64,000 bases of DNA. It comes from Pseudomonas sp. WN033 (GTDB lineage: Bacteria > Pseudomonadota > Gammaproteobacteria > Pseudomonadales > Pseudomonadaceae). Below the pieces are notes generated by a model. That model saw only the letters and a program-made list of their open reading frames with translations, did not search any database and had not been told where the DNA came from. Location of the stretch: assembly GCA_002287035.1 (NCBI GenBank), contig NSKG01000004.1:62001-126000 (forward strand). Reading direction: 5' to 3'. A program made the position numbers and the translations under genes. Shown in pieces: positions 18,521 to 27,217 of this stretch (its first letter is position 1; every line of letters begins with the position of its first letter).

Positions 18521-20416
18521 ATGTCTCAATCGACCTACAATGCCGATGCCCTGGAAGTGCTCAGCGGCCTGGACCCGGTGCGTCGGCGCCCGGGTATGTA
18601 CACAGACACCACCCGGCCCAACCATTTGGCCCAGGAAGTTATCGACAACAGTGTCGACGAGGCGCTGGCCGGCCATGCCCGTAGCATCAGCGTGGTTCTG
18701 CATGAGGACAACGCCCTGGAGGTAAGCGATGACGGGCGCGGCATGCCGGTCGATATCCACCCCGAGGAAGGGGTTTCCGGGGTCGAGCTGATTCTTACCC
18801 GACTACATGCCGGCGGCAAGTTCTCGAACAAGAACTACCAGTTCTCCGGTGGTCTGCACGGGGTGGGGATTTCGGTGGTCAATGCCCTGTCGCTGCGGGT
18901 CGAGGTCCGGGTGCGGCGTGATAGCAGTGAATACGCCATGAGTTTCGAGCATGGTGAGAAGGTCAGTGAGTTGCAGGTAGTGGGCAGTGTCGGTAAGCGC
19001 AATACCGGTACCTCCGTCAAATTCTGGCCAGATGCCCGGTATTTCGACTCGGCCAAGTTCAGCATCAGCCGGCTCAAGCACCTGCTCAAGGCCAAGGCAG
19101 TGTTGTGTCCGGGCCTGAAAGTCGATTTCCATGATCGCCAGAACGGCGAACAGGTCAGCTGGTATTACGAGGATGGACTGCGCGACTACCTGGTGGATGC
19201 TTGCAGTGAGTGGCCCAAGCTGCCGGAAGAGCCGTTCACCGGCGTTTTCGCGGCCCGTCAGGAAGCGGTCGACTGGGCAGTGCTGTGGCTGCCCGAAGGC
19301 GGCGAGCTGATCCAGGAAAGTTATGTCAACCTGATTCCCACAGCTCAGGGTGGCACCCATGTCAACGGCTTACGGGCCGGTTTGCTGGAGGCCATCCGCG
19401 AATTCTGCGAGTTTCGCAATCTTCTGCCACGTGGGGTCAAGCTGGCACCCGAGGATGTCTGGGAGCGGGTCAGCTATGTGTTGTCGCTGAAAATGGCCGA
19501 GGCCCAGTTCTCCGGCCAGACCAAGGAACGGCTGTCGTCGCGTGAGTCGGCGGCGTTCGTTTCCGGAGTGGTCAAGGACGCGTTCAGCCTGTGGCTAAAT
19601 CAGCACGCCGACATCGGTCAGCAACTGGCGGAAATGGCCATTAGTCATGCCAGCCGCCGGCTCAAGGCCGGCAAGAAGATTGAGCGCAAACGGATCACCC
19701 AGGGGCCGGCCCTGCCGGGCAAACTGGCCGACTGCGTTGGGCAGGACAGCCGCCGTTCCGAACTGTTTCTGGTTGAGGGCGACTCGGCCGGTGGCAGCGC
19801 CAAGCAGGCGCGCGATAAGGAGTTTCAGGCGGTGATGCCGCTGCGCGGCAAGATTCTCAACACCTGGGAAGTGGATTCCGGACAGGTACTGGGCTCCCAG
19901 GAAGTACACGACATTGCCGTGGCGATTGGCGTTGACCCCGGCTCCAGCAATCTTGAGCAACTGCGCTACGGCAAGATTTGCATTCTGGCTGACGCCGACT
20001 CTGACGGCCTGCATATCGCCACCTTGCTGTGTGCGCTGTTCGTGCGTCACTTCCAGGCATTGGTCGAGGCTGGACATGTGTTTGTCGCCATGCCGCCGCT
20101 GTACCGTATCGACATAGGCAAGGATGTTTACTATGCCCTGGACGATGCTGAAAAGCAGGGCGTGCTTGATCGCATCGAAGCCGAAGGCAAGCGTGGCAAG
20201 ATCCAGGTCACCCGCTTCAAGGGGCTGGGCGAGATGAATCCCATGCAGCTGCGAGAAACCACCATGGCTCCGGATACCCGGCGACTGGTGCAATTGACCG
20301 TCGAGGATCTGGCTGGAACCGAGGCGTTGATGGACATGCTGTTGGCCAAGAAACGCTCTGGCGACCGCAAAGTCTGGCTTGAGCAGAAAGGCAATCTGGC
20401 CGAGGCCTTGTTGTGA
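18521..20416 (+). CDS. parE: DNA topoisomerase IV subunit B ParE
   Basis: 631 residues. The GHKL ATPase domain shows IDNSVDEALAGHA, DDGRGMPVDIHPEEG and GGLHGVGISVVNALS. The transducer is followed by the TOPRIM domain with VEGDSAGGSAKQARD, LRGKILN and DADSDGLHI. It decatenates daughter chromosomes together with ParC. The start ATG at 18521 gives the common MSQSTYNADALEVLSGLDPVRRRPGMY. The stop overlaps the GTG of the next gene, so parE, two small genes and parC form one unit. Confidence 0.97.
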   Translation: MSQSTYNADALEVLSGLDPVRRRPGMYTDTTRPNHLAQEVIDNSVDEALAGHARSISVVLHEDNALEVSDDGRGMPVDIHPEEGVSGVELILTRLHAGGKFSNKNYQFSGGLHGVGISVVNALSLRVEVRVRRDSSEYAMSFEHGEKVSELQVVGSVGKRNTGTSVKFWPDARYFDSAKFSISRLKHLLKAKAVLCPGLKVDFHDRQNGEQVSWYYEDGLRDYLVDACSEWPKLPEEPFTGVFAARQEAVDWAVLWLPEGGELIQESYVNLIPTAQGGTHVNGLRAGLLEAIREFCEFRNLLPRGVKLAPEDVWERVSYVLSLKMAEAQFSGQTKERLSSRESAAFVSGVVKDAFSLWLNQHADIGQQLAEMAISHASRRLKAGKKIERKRITQGPALPGKLADCVGQDSRRSELFLVEGDSAGGSAKQARDKEFQAVMPLRGKILNTWEVDSGQVLGSQEVHDIAVAIGVDPGSSNLEQLRYGKICILADADSDGLHIATLLCALFVRHFQALVEAGHVFVAMPPLYRIDIGKDVYYALDDAEKQGVLDRIEAEGKRGKIQVTRFKGLGEMNPMQLRETTMAPDTRRLVQLTVEDLAGTEALMDMLLAKKRSGDRKVWLEQKGNLAEALL

Positions 20417-21444
20417 CCGGTAGACCCCTGGCGGTTTTGTTGGCGGCGTCTGCAGTTGTCTATGCCGGAGTGCTTGGGGCCTTTGAACGGGCTCCTGAGC
20501 TTACTCTGGAGCACGCGTTGGCAGTGGATGGCATGGCTCGGGGCAATCTGTCCGGGCTGGCCCGTTGCGGGGATCGGTTGCTGGCAGTATCGGATCGTGA
20601 AGACAGCCGGCTGTATCAACTGGAGCCCGGTGATCGGGTCTGGCAGGCTGAGCCTGAGAACTTTACCCGGCCTGAGCAGAACCCCTCGATGTTGCCCGTG
20701 CCGCTGTTGGCGGGTGCCTGGCTGCGTGGTTTGCGCGGGCAGGCGCTGGATTTCGAGGGCATCAGTTGCGATGCCGAAGGTAACCGTTATCTGCTCAGCG
20801 AAAGTCTTCTGGGGGTACTCAAGTTGCCGCCACCCAGCGAGGACGGACCGGTTGCCGGGGTCTGGCTGGAGCTGGCCGAAGAACTCTACAGCGAAGGTGA
20901 AAATCGTGGCCTCTGGCAGCAAATCAATGCCCTGGCCGAAGGCATCGCAGTGGCCGGCGATGGTAAGACCCTGTGGCTGGCCGCCGAGCGGCAGTCGCGT
21001 GGACTGGTCCGGCTGGAGCTGCAGGATGACCGCTGGCAATGCCCGCTGGCCGGTTGTGTACTACTGGCCGAGCGTCGTTATCTGCCGCCGGAACCCTTCG
21101 GTCCAGGTGTACTTAATCGCGAAGTCATGGCATTGGACTTTGCCGGGTTGAGTCTTTGGCAGGGGCGGCTGTGGACTCTGGAGCGCAATGAGCACCAGGT
21201 TTGCCGACGCCACCCGCTATCTGGCCAGCGCGAGCGTTGCTGGTCCTTTGCCGCAACCCTGCTCAGCGCCCCTTATGTGTACCCGAAAGCGTCCTTTGGT
21301 CTGGCCGAAGCCATTCATGTGGACGAGCAGGGCATTCTGATTGGTCTGGACAACAATGCGCTGGCGCGGGCCGATGGAGATACCCGGCCCTGGCTGTTCC
21401 ATTTCAGTCTGCCGGATGACTGGCAGCAAGGGGATGGTCGGTGA
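20413..21444 (+). CDS. Secreted or anchored phytase-like esterase/beta-propeller protein
   Basis: 343 residues. The N-terminal hydrophobic stretch LAVLLAASAVVYAGVLGAF is a signal peptide or anchor. The rest looks like the 'esterase-like activity of phytase' family: NLSGLARCGDRLLAVSDREDSRLY, LDFEGISCDAEGNRYLLSE, and ASFGLAEAIHVDEQGILIGLDNN, with the repeated acidic blades of a propeller. It starts with GTG overlapping the parE stop and ends overlapping the next start (GTGA), so it is strictly coupled. An equivalent gene sits between parE and parC in P. aeruginosa. Substrate unknown. Confidence 0.75.
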   Translation: MTGRPLAVLLAASAVVYAGVLGAFERAPELTLEHALAVDGMARGNLSGLARCGDRLLAVSDREDSRLYQLEPGDRVWQAEPENFTRPEQNPSMLPVPLLAGAWLRGLRGQALDFEGISCDAEGNRYLLSESLLGVLKLPPPSEDGPVAGVWLELAEELYSEGENRGLWQQINALAEGIAVAGDGKTLWLAAERQSRGLVRLELQDDRWQCPLAGCVLLAERRYLPPEPFGPGVLNREVMALDFAGLSLWQGRLWTLERNEHQVCRRHPLSGQRERCWSFAATLLSAPYVYPKASFGLAEAIHVDEQGILIGLDNNALARADGDTRPWLFHFSLPDDWQQGDGR

Positions 21445-21959
21445 GTCAACCGCCATCAAGCCGACGGATCGGCACCGTCATGCTGGTGTTGGCCTGGTTG
21501 GCTGGCATGGCCCTGGCGGTGCAGTGGTTCTCCGGGGTTGAGGAGCGTCGTCGCAACCCCAACACCCAGCCCGTCTCGCTGGCCGTTGATGGCTATATTG
21601 AAGTGCGCCTGGAGCGCAACGCTCAGGGCCATTACATGGCCTCGGGGCGGATTAACGAACAACGTGTAACCTTCTTGCTCGACACCGGAGCGACCTTCGT
21701 CGCTGTCCCTGCCGGTCTTGCCGGAGAGTTGGGGTTACAGCGCGGGCGACCTTTCATGGTCAATACCGCCAATGGGATGACGGAAAGTTACAGTACCCGC
21801 ATCGACAGCCTGCGCCTGGGTGACATCCTGCTTCGGGATGTTAGTGCCGGGATCGTTCCCGGTATGGGTGGCGATGAGGTGTTGTTGGGGATGAGTGCCC
21901 TGAAACAGCTGGAGTTTGCCCAGCAGGGTCGAGAATTGATATTGCGCCAACCGCGCTGA
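21441..21959 (+). CDS. Membrane-anchored retropepsin-like aspartic protease (clan AA, TIGR02281 type)
   Basis: 172 residues. A single N-terminal membrane helix ([21 protein letters not shown]) is followed by a periplasmic retropepsin-like domain. The catalytic motif is [13 protein letters not shown], and the second family signature is [13 protein letters not shown]. One Asp per chain suggests it works as a homodimer, as retropepsins do. GTG start overlaps the preceding gene. It lies 14 bp upstream of parC. Physiological substrates are not known. Confidence 0.85.
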   Translation: MSQPPSSRRIGTVMLVLAWLAGMALAVQWFSGVEERRRNPNTQPVSLAVDGYIEVRLERNAQGHYMASGRINEQRVTFLLDTGATFVAVPAGLAGELGLQRGRPFMVNTANGMTESYSTRIDSLRLGDILLRDVSAGIVPGMGGDEVLLGMSALKQLEFAQQGRELILRQPR

Positions 21960-21973
21960 ACGAGAGGACACGC

Positions 21974-24235
21974 ATGAGTGACAGCCTGGATTTGAGTATG
22001 GACGGCATCGAACGCCGTTCACTGGCTTCCTTTACCGAGGAGGCCTATCTCAATTACTCGATGTACGTGATCATGGATCGGGCCTTGCCACACATCGGCG
22101 ACGGCCTCAAGCCGGTGCAGCGACGCATCATTTACGCCATGAGCGAGCTGGGCTTGAGCGCCAGTTCCAAGCACAAGAAATCGGCGCGCACCGTCGGTGA
22201 CGTGCTGGGTAAATATCACCCGCACGGCGATTCGGCTTGCTATGAGGCCATGGTGTTGATGGCCCAGCCGTTCTCCTACCGTTATCCGCTGGTTGACGGA
22301 CAGGGTAACTGGGGGGCTCCGGACGATCCCAAGTCCTTTGCCGCCATGCGCTACACCGAAGCGCGACTGGCTCGTTACAGTGAAGTGCTGCTCAGCGAGC
22401 TGGGGCAGGGGACGGTCGACTGGCAGCCGAATTTTGATGGCACCCTGGACGAGCCAAAAGTAATGCCGGCGCGCCTGCCCAACCTGCTGCTCAATGGTAC
22501 TACGGGCATCGCCGTGGGTATGGCGACCGATATTCCTCCGCACAACCTGCGGGAGGTGGCGGCTGCTTGCGTGCGCCTGCTGGATGACCCGGGTGCCGGG
22601 CTGGATGAGTTGTGCGAGCACATTCAGGGGCCGGACTTTCCCACCGAAGCCGAGATCATCACCCCGCGCCATGAGCTGCTGAAGATCTATGCCAGCGGCC
22701 GTGGTTCGATTCGCTGCCGGGCAGTCTGGAGCAAGGAGGACGGTGAAATCGTCATTACTGCCTTGCCGCATCAGGTCTCCGGGGCCAAGGTGCTGGAGCA
22801 GATCGCGGCCCAGATGCAGGCCAAGAAGCTGCCGCTGGTGGCCGATCTGCGTGACGAGTCCGATCATGAGAACCCCACCCGCATCGTGATCGTACCGCGC
22901 TCCAATCGGGTCGATCTGGATGAGCTGATGCAGCATCTGTTCGCCACCACCGATCTGGAGAACAGCTACCGGGTCAACATGAACGTGATCGGTACCGACG
23001 GCAAGCCGGCGGTCAAGGACCTCTACGGCCTGCTGTGCGAGTGGTTGGGCTTCCGTATCGCCACCGTGCGTCGCCGGTTGCAGTTCCGGCTGGACAAGGT
23101 GTTGGCCCGCCTGCACCTGTTGGAAGGCTTGCTGATCGCCTTCCTCAACCTCGACGAGGTGATCCATATCATCCGTACCGAGGAACATCCCAAGGCCGAG
23201 TTGATGGCTCGTTTTGGGCTGACCGATATGCAAGCCGACTACATTCTCGACACCCGCCTGCGGCAACTGGCGCGTCTGGAAGAGATGAAGATTCGTGGTG
23301 AGCAGGATGCCCTGGCTGAAGAGCGTGACCAGTTGCAACGGATCCTGGGCGATGAGCGTTTGCTGCGTAGCAAAGTGCGCGACGAGTTGCTGGCTGACGC
23401 CGAAACCTACGGTGACGAGCGTCGTTCACCGTTGGTCGAGCGGGCTGAAGCCAAAGCGCTGTCGGAAACCGATCTGGTGCCGACCGAGCCGGTTACCGTG
23501 GTGCTGTCGGAAAAAGGTTGGGTGCGCTGTGCCAAGGGCAATGACGTCGATGGGCTGGGGTTATCATACAAGGCCGGTGATCGCTTTCAGGCTCAGGCCA
23601 GCGGGCGCTCCAACCAGCAGGCGGTGTTTCTGGACTCGACCGGGCGCAGTTATTCGCTGGCGGCACATACCCTGCCTTCGGCCAGGGGGCAAGGCGAACC
23701 GCTGACCGGACGTTTGAGTCCGCCTTCGGGTGCCAGCTTCGAGCATGTACTGATGCCCGAAGAGACGAAACTCTATCTGCTGGCCTCCGATGCTGGCTAT
23801 GGCTTCATCGCCCAGGGCGGCGATCTGCTGGCCAAGAACAAGAATGGTAAGGCGCTCTTGTCGCTACCTGATGGTAGCCAGGTAATGCCACCCCAGGCTG
23901 TGACCAATGCCAAGGGCGAACTACTGGCGGCGCTGTCCAACGAAGGGCGGTTGCTGGTGTTCCCGGTGGCAGATCTGCCGCAGTTGGCCAAGGGCAAAGG
24001 CAACAAGATCCTGTCGGTACCGTCGGCTCGGGTCAAGGCGCGTGAAGAGTTCGTCTCGGCACTGGCGGTTGTGCCGGAAGGAGCCAGTCTGGTACTGACT
24101 GCCGGCAAGCGCACGCTGACGCTCAAGCCAGCGGATCTGGAACATTATCGGGGTGAGCGTGGCCGACGTGGCAACAAGCTGCCACGCGGATTCCAGAAAG
24201 TCGATCTGATGCAGGTGGAGACGCCCGCGCTGTGA
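21974..24235 (+). CDS. parC: DNA topoisomerase IV subunit A ParC
   Basis: 753 residues. The catalytic tyrosine is Y127 in AMRYTEARL. The quinolone-resistance region [15 protein letters not shown] carries the sensitive residues S87 and E91, so no classic target mutation is present. The C-terminal domain, from about residue 490, forms the DNA-wrapping pinwheel. It is the last gene of the parE-parC unit and ends at a strong hairpin shared with the convergent gene. Confidence 0.97.
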   Translation: MSDSLDLSMDGIERRSLASFTEEAYLNYSMYVIMDRALPHIGDGLKPVQRRIIYAMSELGLSASSKHKKSARTVGDVLGKYHPHGDSACYEAMVLMAQPFSYRYPLVDGQGNWGAPDDPKSFAAMRYTEARLARYSEVLLSELGQGTVDWQPNFDGTLDEPKVMPARLPNLLLNGTTGIAVGMATDIPPHNLREVAAACVRLLDDPGAGLDELCEHIQGPDFPTEAEIITPRHELLKIYASGRGSIRCRAVWSKEDGEIVITALPHQVSGAKVLEQIAAQMQAKKLPLVADLRDESDHENPTRIVIVPRSNRVDLDELMQHLFATTDLENSYRVNMNVIGTDGKPAVKDLYGLLCEWLGFRIATVRRRLQFRLDKVLARLHLLEGLLIAFLNLDEVIHIIRTEEHPKAELMARFGLTDMQADYILDTRLRQLARLEEMKIRGEQDALAEERDQLQRILGDERLLRSKVRDELLADAETYGDERRSPLVERAEAKALSETDLVPTEPVTVVLSEKGWVRCAKGNDVDGLGLSYKAGDRFQAQASGRSNQQAVFLDSTGRSYSLAAHTLPSARGQGEPLTGRLSPPSGASFEHVLMPEETKLYLLASDAGYGFIAQGGDLLAKNKNGKALLSLPDGSQVMPPQAVTNAKGELLAALSNEGRLLVFPVADLPQLAKGKGNKILSVPSARVKAREEFVSALAVVPEGASLVLTAGKRTLTLKPADLEHYRGERGRRGNKLPRGFQKVDLMQVETPAL

Positions 24236-24246
24236 TGGTGGGTTTG

Positions 24247-24275
24247 CGGCTACGCGCCCTTGGGGCGCGTAGCCG
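24247..24275. terminator. Bidirectional hairpin between parC and the Smp-like gene
   Basis: CGGCTACGCGCC (24247-24258) pairs perfectly with GGCGCGTAGCCG (24264-24275) around a 5-nt loop, in the 45-bp gap between two convergent genes. No U-tract is present on either side, so factor-independent termination is not certain. Confidence 0.55.
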
Positions 24276-24280
24276 GTAAC

Positions 24281-25813
24281 TCAGTGCCGCTGGCTGTAGA
24301 GTTGGTTCAGTTGCTGCTCAAGCAGGGACTGATAGGGCTCTTGCAGACGCTCGACACAATACAGACCCTGCTGGCTGGCCAGGCGCCGGATTACTGCACG
24401 GCTGCGCACCAGCGAGCCAGAGGCCAGTTCGGCATCCAGCAGCAGCAGGTTGCGGCTGTACTGAACCTGTTCCAGGCTCTGTTGGCAATGCGCATTACTG
24501 GCCAGTTCTTCGAGGCTGAAATCCTTCAGGCAGGGACTATGGCTCAGGCCTAGCTGCAGTTGCAGGGCGATGCCGGTATCGGCAATTTCGATCTGCAGGT
24601 CATGGCCAAGAATCCGTAGCAACTCGCCGCAGCATAGCGCATGGGTCAGTTCATCCTGGTTGCAGTCAGCCGCGTGGAACAGCAGCAGTGAGGTGCCGTC
24701 GAGCAGAGTGTGCTGGCGCCCAGCGTACAGTTGGCAGGCTTGCTGGACGTGGGTGCGGTAACGTTCGAGCAGAGCCAGCAGGCGCTCGCGGGGCAGCTTG
24801 CTCAGGGCCTCCTGGTTGCCTAGGCGGATGGCAATCAGGGCGGTACTGGGTTGTGCCGCTACCATGGGGTCGCTGGCTTCGATTGTTCCGCTATAGTCCT
24901 GCTGCGGTATCGAAGCGCTAGCCATATCGTCGGCTTGCGGGGATTCTTGCGGCTCAGTTGGCTCATCGTCACCGTCGGGGATTCCGGCAGTCAGATCGAT
25001 CACCTTGTGCGACGGTTCGGATTCTGGCAGCTCGGTTGGGTTGTCCGTCGACACCGGCTGTTGCCCGGTGTCGTCAACCAGTTCAGGTTCAGATTCGGGT
25101 TCGGGCTCCGGTTCGGGCGGCAGATCGGTAATCCGGCGTGCTGCCAGTCGGCGGGCCAGATCGCCAATTTCATCACTGCGCTGTTGCCCGGGTGCCGGCT
25201 GGCCGCTCTCGGCGTACCAGTTGCTCAGTTCGTGCAATGTGCGTCGCATGCTGCCGACCTGGCGCCAGGTCAGCAGAGCGAAGCCCAGCATCAGGATCAG
25301 CAGTGTCCAGATCAGGTGCTTGAGCAGAGCCTGGTGGGCACTGGTAAATGGCTCGCGGGCCAGGCTCAGTTGCAGTTGGCCGGACAGGATATCCTGGAAA
25401 TGTACCGCCGCAACGAACCGGCCCTGACCCGGGGCCAGGGCTTCACGCCCCAGCCGTTGTCCGGCTTCGGCGATAATGCGATTGTCCACGCTGTACAGGC
25501 TGGTGTGGGCAATCAGTGGGTTCTGATTCCATTGGGCCAGCAGGATGTTGAGGCTGAGTTGGTCGTTGGCGGCCAACGGATCGGCTACCGAGGCCGCGAC
25601 CTGACGAGCCAGTTCGCTACCTACGGCATCGGCCTGGCGGGCAGTGTCGCGTTGCCACTGCAGTTGGCCGAACCACAGGGTGGCCAGCAAGCTTAGCAGC
25701 AGCGGCAGCAGCACTAGAATCTGCAGTCGGGTCGCCAGGGTCAGGCGTTGGTTGCGAAGCGCCGCATACCAGCGCAGGAACAGATTGTCGGTCGGAGACG
25801 ATGAACGATTCAA
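24281..25813 (-). CDS. Smp/AhpA-type membrane protein with PE-rich linker
   Basis: 510 residues. A membrane helix near residues 30-50 (LQILVLLPLLLSLLATLWFG) is followed by a periplasmic domain of ~120 residues and a second helix (HLIWTLLILMLGFALLTW). A HAMP-like segment comes next. Then come a Pro/Glu-rich linker (PEPEPEPESEPE) and an acidic region, and a cytoplasmic C-terminal domain of ~170 residues resembling a degenerate nucleotide cyclase-like fold. The gene is divergent from serB, as smp/ytjB is in E. coli, which supports the family call. The start appears to be TTG at 25813, since no ATG or GTG lies nearby. Confidence 0.65.
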   Translation of the reverse strand: MNRSSSPTDNLFLRWYAALRNQRLTLATRLQILVLLPLLLSLLATLWFGQLQWQRDTARQADAVGSELARQVAASVADPLAANDQLSLNILLAQWNQNPLIAHTSLYSVDNRIIAEAGQRLGREALAPGQGRFVAAVHFQDILSGQLQLSLAREPFTSAHQALLKHLIWTLLILMLGFALLTWRQVGSMRRTLHELSNWYAESGQPAPGQQRSDEIGDLARRLAARRITDLPPEPEPEPESEPELVDDTGQQPVSTDNPTELPESEPSHKVIDLTAGIPDGDDEPTEPQESPQADDMASASIPQQDYSGTIEASDPMVAAQPSTALIAIRLGNQEALSKLPRERLLALLERYRTHVQQACQLYAGRQHTLLDGTSLLLFHAADCNQDELTHALCCGELLRILGHDLQIEIADTGIALQLQLGLSHSPCLKDFSLEELASNAHCQQSLEQVQYSRNLLLLDAELASGSLVRSRAVIRRLASQQGLYCVERLQEPYQSLLEQQLNQLYSQRH

Positions 25814-25994
25814 AGTGAAACTCGATTCGATAGCTAAGGGCGGACCCAGGACGGCCGGAAGATGCTCATTATCCGTGTATTAAAGGCGTTTCGAGTATAG
25901 CCATTCAACTGCAACGGCAAAAGGGCGCATCTGTAAGACGCGGGGCAAATACAGGTAGAATAACGGCTTTGCCGCTGCGACTGGAGAAACCCCG

Positions 25995-27206
25995 TTGAAG
26001 GAAATCGTCCTGATCAACATCACCGGCCCTGATCGTCCCGGGCTGACCGCCGCGATTACCGGTGTGCTGGCCCGCGCCGATGTGAATATCCTCGATATCG
26101 GTCAGGCCGTTATCCATGACACGCTGTCTTTCGGCATTCTGGTCGAAATGAGCGGTGTGGAAGGCAAGTCCGATGTGTTCAAGGATATCCTGTTTCGCGG
26201 CTACGAGCTGGATCAGCAGGTGCGTTTCACGCCGGTCAGCGCTGATGAATATGCGCGCTGGGTTACCGGGCAGGGCAAGCCGCGGCATATCGTGACGCTG
26301 CTGGCGCGGCGGGTGACTGCCGAGCATATTGCCCGGGTCAGTGAAATCACTGCTCGCTATGAGCTCAACATCGACCATATCGATCGACTCTCCGGACGCA
26401 TTCCCGAAGGTTTGCCAGCCGATCAGGGTAAAGGTTGTATCGAGTTTTCCGTACGCGGTGAGCCAGCCGACCCGGCGGCGCTGCGCGCCGAGTTTCTAGC
26501 CATTGCCCAGGAACTGAATGTCGATATTGCTTTCCAGCAGGACAGCATTTTCCGCCGCAACCGACGTCTTGTGGTGTTCGACATGGACTCGACCCTGATC
26601 GACGCCGAAGTGATCGATGAACTGGCCAAGGCGGCTGGGGTTGGCGATCAGGTGGCGGAAATCACCGAACGGGCGATGCGTGGCGAACTGGATTTCAAGG
26701 CCAGCTTCCGTGAGCGCATGGCGCTGCTCAAGGGATTGCCCGAGTCGGTGCTGGAGGGGATTGCCGAATCCCTGCGCCTGACAGAAGGTGCGGAAACGCT
26801 GATCAGCCAGTTGCGCCGGCTAGGCTACAAGACTGCGATTCTGTCGGGTGGCTTCAATTATTTCGCCGAGCGCCTGCAGCAGCGCCTTGGTATCGACTAC
26901 GTCTACGCCAATGCCCTGCCGGTCAAGGATGGCAAGGTCACGGGTGAGGCGCTGGAGCCGATTGTCGATGGTCAGCGCAAGGCTGACCTGTTGCGGGAGC
27001 TGGCCCAGCGCGAAGGGATAAGCCTCGAGCAAACCATCGCGGTGGGCGATGGCGCCAATGATCTGCCCATGTTGTCGATCGCTGGTCTGGGGGTGGCATT
27101 CCGGGCCAAGCCACTGGTCAAGCAGTCTGCCAAGCAGGCTATCTCTACCCTGGGGCTGGACGGTATTTTGTATCTGCTGGGGTTTCGGGACCGCGAAGGG
27201 GGCTGA
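25995..27206 (+). CDS. serB: Phosphoserine phosphatase SerB
   Basis: 403 residues. Two ACT-like regulatory modules occupy residues ~1-180 (IVLINITGPDRPGLTAAITGVLARA, then HIVTLLARRVTAEHIARV). A HAD phosphatase domain follows with VVFDMDSTLIDAEVIDELA near 193, LSGGFNYF and GDGANDLPML near 349. It performs the last step of L-serine synthesis. The start is a TTG at 25995 behind GGAG, giving MKEIVLINITG as in Pseudomonas. The preceding 181-bp divergent gap carries TAGAAT at 25956-25961 as a possible -10. Confidence 0.95.
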   Translation: MKEIVLINITGPDRPGLTAAITGVLARADVNILDIGQAVIHDTLSFGILVEMSGVEGKSDVFKDILFRGYELDQQVRFTPVSADEYARWVTGQGKPRHIVTLLARRVTAEHIARVSEITARYELNIDHIDRLSGRIPEGLPADQGKGCIEFSVRGEPADPAALRAEFLAIAQELNVDIAFQQDSIFRRNRRLVVFDMDSTLIDAEVIDELAKAAGVGDQVAEITERAMRGELDFKASFRERMALLKGLPESVLEGIAESLRLTEGAETLISQLRRLGYKTAILSGGFNYFAERLQQRLGIDYVYANALPVKDGKVTGEALEPIVDGQRKADLLRELAQREGISLEQTIAVGDGANDLPMLSIAGLGVAFRAKPLVKQSAKQAISTLGLDGILYLLGFRDREGG

Positions 27207-27217
27207 TAGCCCCCGTT

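Noticed and set aside
25059..25125. PEPEPEPESEPE segment as a TonB-like protein
   Set aside because: The surrounding protein has HAMP-like and Smp features, and the Pro/Glu stretch lies on the cytoplasmic side of two helices.
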